A stretch of 54,919 nt of DNA. It comes from Chitinophagales bacterium (lineage in GTDB: Bacteria > Bacteroidota > Bacteroidia > Chitinophagales > Saprospiraceae). This document shows positions 53,440-54,919 of the stretch, piece after piece (within the stretch, counting starts at the first letter, position 1; each line of letters opens with the position of its first letter). The notes beneath the pieces are model-generated. The model did not search any database. It was not told the DNA's origin and saw only the letters and a program-made list of their open reading frames with translations. The DNA lies in contig JAKSDI010000075.1 in NCBI GenBank assembly GCA_022360175.1, forward strand, positions 1-54,919. The letters run 5' to 3'. A program made the translations under genes and the position numbers.

Positions 53440-53928
53440 ATGAAAAAACAACTTCTATTTCTAAGCTGCTTGTTAATTTCTGTTGGTGTTTTCGGTCAGT
53501 CAGTTTCTCCTGAAGTAATTGCTGCCTCTGGCGATTATTATGAAACAGCTAATGTGAAAATGAGCTGGACTTTAGGTGAAATTGTAACCGAAACAATAGA
53601 AACGGACGCCGTTACTTTAACTCAGGGATTTCAACAATCTAATCTGACTATTACTTCAGTAGAAAGTATGAAAGAAGATATTGTTGTAAATATTTATCCA
53701 AATCCAACTGCGGAAATAATTAATGTGGAAATTCCTGAATTCACAGGAAACATACACCTGGAATTAACGAACACACAAGGACAAGTACTAACCACCCAAC
53801 GGAAATTACCAGAGGAGGCAGTAAGTCAATTTAATTTGACTCGCTTGGCAGTTGGTACTTACTACCTAAAACTCATTGGCGAAAAGAGGCAAAACATCAA
53901 AACCTTTAAAATTATTAAAACTGATTAA
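53440..53928 (+). CDS. Small T9SS sorting-domain protein
   Basis: A 162-residue protein from ATG 53440 with a signal peptide (ending VFGQ), a short N-terminal part (SPEVIAASGDYYETANVKMS, LTQGFQQSN) common to many small Bacteroidota surface proteins, and a C-terminal type A sorting domain starting VNIYPNPTAE (about 86-162). It has no catalytic domain and is expected to be exported through T9SS. The stop is followed after two bases by the start of the next gene, so the two are co-translated. Confidence 0.85.
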   Translation: MKKQLLFLSCLLISVGVFGQSVSPEVIAASGDYYETANVKMSWTLGEIVTETIETDAVTLTQGFQQSNLTITSVESMKEDIVVNIYPNPTAEIINVEIPEFTGNIHLELTNTQGQVLTTQRKLPEEAVSQFNLTRLAVGTYYLKLIGEKRQNIKTFKIIKTD

Positions 53929-53930
53929 TA

Positions 53931-54919
53931 ATGAAAAAAATCACTTTACCCATATTGTCATTTCTTTTTATTGCACTAAGTATTCAGGCACAGGAAGTAC
54001 CTAGTGCCTTCAAATACCAAACGGTAATCCGTGATGCAGCTGGCGAAATTCTGGGGAATCAAGCAGTCAGAATAGGAATCGACATAAATCAAAATAATAC
54101 TCCCATCTATTCAGAAGATCATGAAGTAACCACTAATGCTTATGGCTTGGTAAGTTTAGAAATAGGGCGAGGAATTATTGTTGGAGGGGTTTGGGAAAAT
54201 ATAGACTGGAGTTTTCCTACTTCTTTACGTATTTTATTGGATCCAACAGGTGGAAATAATCTAGAGGTCATTGGTTCTTCAGAACTATTGAGTGTGCCTT
54301 ATGCACTTCAGGCGGGTAATGCAGGAGGGAGTTCTTCATGGAGCGAAGAAGGTGACAATATTAGCAATAATAATAGTGGCAATGTGGGTATCGGTACAAC
54401 TACCCCAGACCGCAAATTAAGTGTATCAACGAATGCGGCAACAGATGGTGTTATGACGGTGAATAACGAAAGTGCAGAGGGTTTTGCGGGTACTTACTTC
54501 AATTCGGAAGGAGGGCTGAAAGGTTATGTGGGTTATGTAGGAAGTGGAAATTGGGTAGAGCCGAATTCGTTTCAGTTAGGTGGTTTTAATTCTGACATCA
54601 AATTCCTGACAACTAACCAATACGCTACTGCACCAATGACGATCAGCAATGCCAATCAAAGTGTAGGGATTGGTACGAATGCTCCGGATCGCAAATTAAG
54701 TGTATCAACGAATGCAGCAGCAGATGGTGTGATGACGGTGAATAACGAAAGTGCAGAGGGTTTTGCGGGGACTTACTTCAATTCAGAAGGAGGCCTGAAA
54801 GGTTATGTGGGTTATGTAGGAAGTGGAAATTGGGTAGAGCCGAATTCGTTTCAGTTAGGTGGTTTTAATTCTGACATCAAATTCCTGACAACTAACCAAT
54901 ACGCTACTGCACCAATGAC
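53931..54919 (+). CDS. Exported fibre/adhesin-like repeat protein (partial)
   Basis: The first ~329 codons of a gene running off the window. It has a signal peptide (ending SIQAQ), an N-terminal region common to Bacteroidota repeat proteins (VPSAFKYQTVIRDAAGEIL, LRILLDPTGGNNLEVIGSSE, VPYALQAG) and then 93-residue tandem repeats starting VGIGT-x-x-PDRKLSV. The repeats resemble those of tail-fibre-like or head-domain adhesins, so surface binding is likely. The gene is 2 bp downstream of a T9SS protein gene. Its C-terminus, where a peptidase or sorting domain could be, is not visible. Confidence 0.8.
   Translation, partial: MKKITLPILSFLFIALSIQAQEVPSAFKYQTVIRDAAGEILGNQAVRIGIDINQNNTPIYSEDHEVTTNAYGLVSLEIGRGIIVGGVWENIDWSFPTSLRILLDPTGGNNLEVIGSSELLSVPYALQAGNAGGSSSWSEEGDNISNNNSGNVGIGTTTPDRKLSVSTNAATDGVMTVNNESAEGFAGTYFNSEGGLKGYVGYVGSGNWVEPNSFQLGGFNSDIKFLTTNQYATAPMTISNANQSVGIGTNAPDRKLSVSTNAAADGVMTVNNESAEGFAGTYFNSEGGLKGYVGYVGSGNWVEPNSFQLGGFNSDIKFLTTNQYATAPM
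54385..54919 (+). repeat. Near-identical 279-bp in-frame tandem repeat
   Basis: The DNA from about 54385 recurs with a 279-bp (93-codon) period; the second copy begins at about 54664 and is cut by the window edge. The copies differ at only a handful of positions, mostly silent, for example CGCAAATTAAGTG at 54411 and 54690. The near-identity shows recent duplication or gene conversion. Confidence 0.9.

Overview
The window is bacterial DNA from a member of the Bacteroidota, most probably a Saprospiria/Lewinella-like marine or aquatic lineage (the lineage is inference). The grounds are: type IX secretion (T9SS) C-terminal sorting domains on several secreted proteins, SprB-type repeats, PD40/OmpA and TSP3-OmpA outer-membrane proteins, DUF4294, no obvious Shine-Dalgarno boxes, candidate TAnnTTTG promoter elements, and about 40% G+C. 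I see no rRNA, tRNA, CRISPR array, prophage or intact transposase. Most of the window is ordinary chromosomal housekeeping and envelope genes.

Layout. 1-618: the 5' part of a secreted FG-GAP/VCBS repeat protein. 619-1512: a non-coding stretch packed with nested inverted-repeat elements, including a 171-bp MITE-like element with a TA target duplication. 1513-4771: mnmE and a TSP3-OmpA protein. 5182-9691: an orphan histidine kinase facing a GH3 / LysE exporter / class II aldolase operon. 10148-14242: a DksA/TraR-like protein, then a leftward envelope cluster (small secreted protein, LpoB-like lipoprotein, TPR lipoprotein, beta-barrel). 14407-17509: a lipoprotein serpin and an M23 peptidase. 17897-20169: aat and clpS (two halves of the N-degron pathway), a peroxiredoxin and a uracil-DNA glycosylase family protein. 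20420-24975: an EamA transporter, a three-domain secreted fusion and a T9SS-exported glycosidase-like protein. 25270-29897: ftsH-rsfS diverging from birA-cinA. 30216-35393: a lipoyl E2 acyltransferase, a TPR-PD40-OmpA-SPOR protein, a small methyltransferase and a lipoprotein. 35536-41169: a 1,877-residue T9SS adhesin with a cohesin domain embedded among SprB/PKD repeats. 41446-48181: proteins of unknown function, DUF4294, a deleted amidohydrolase remnant, a METTL25-like methyltransferase and hemA. 48626-54919: an unusual leaderless transthyretin-like protein, an SLC12-type transporter, a small T9SS protein and the 5' part of a repeat-bearing fibre-like protein.

How it fits together. Envelope and surface functions dominate: exported adhesins and enzymes, OmpA-type peptidoglycan anchors, a predicted PBP-activator lipoprotein cluster, and cell-wall or protease control (M23, serpin, FtsH). 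The most notable non-gene signal is a set of intergenic palindromes and short periodic repeats. They lie at gene ends, in 5' leaders, and apparently once inside a gene: an extra segment in the MnmE G domain has repeat-like base composition. Nothing here is a proven new defence or metabolic system. The best candidates for novelty are the nested MITE with its matching empty site, the cohesin-in-adhesin architecture, the repeat-derived MnmE insert and the leaderless 48626 protein.
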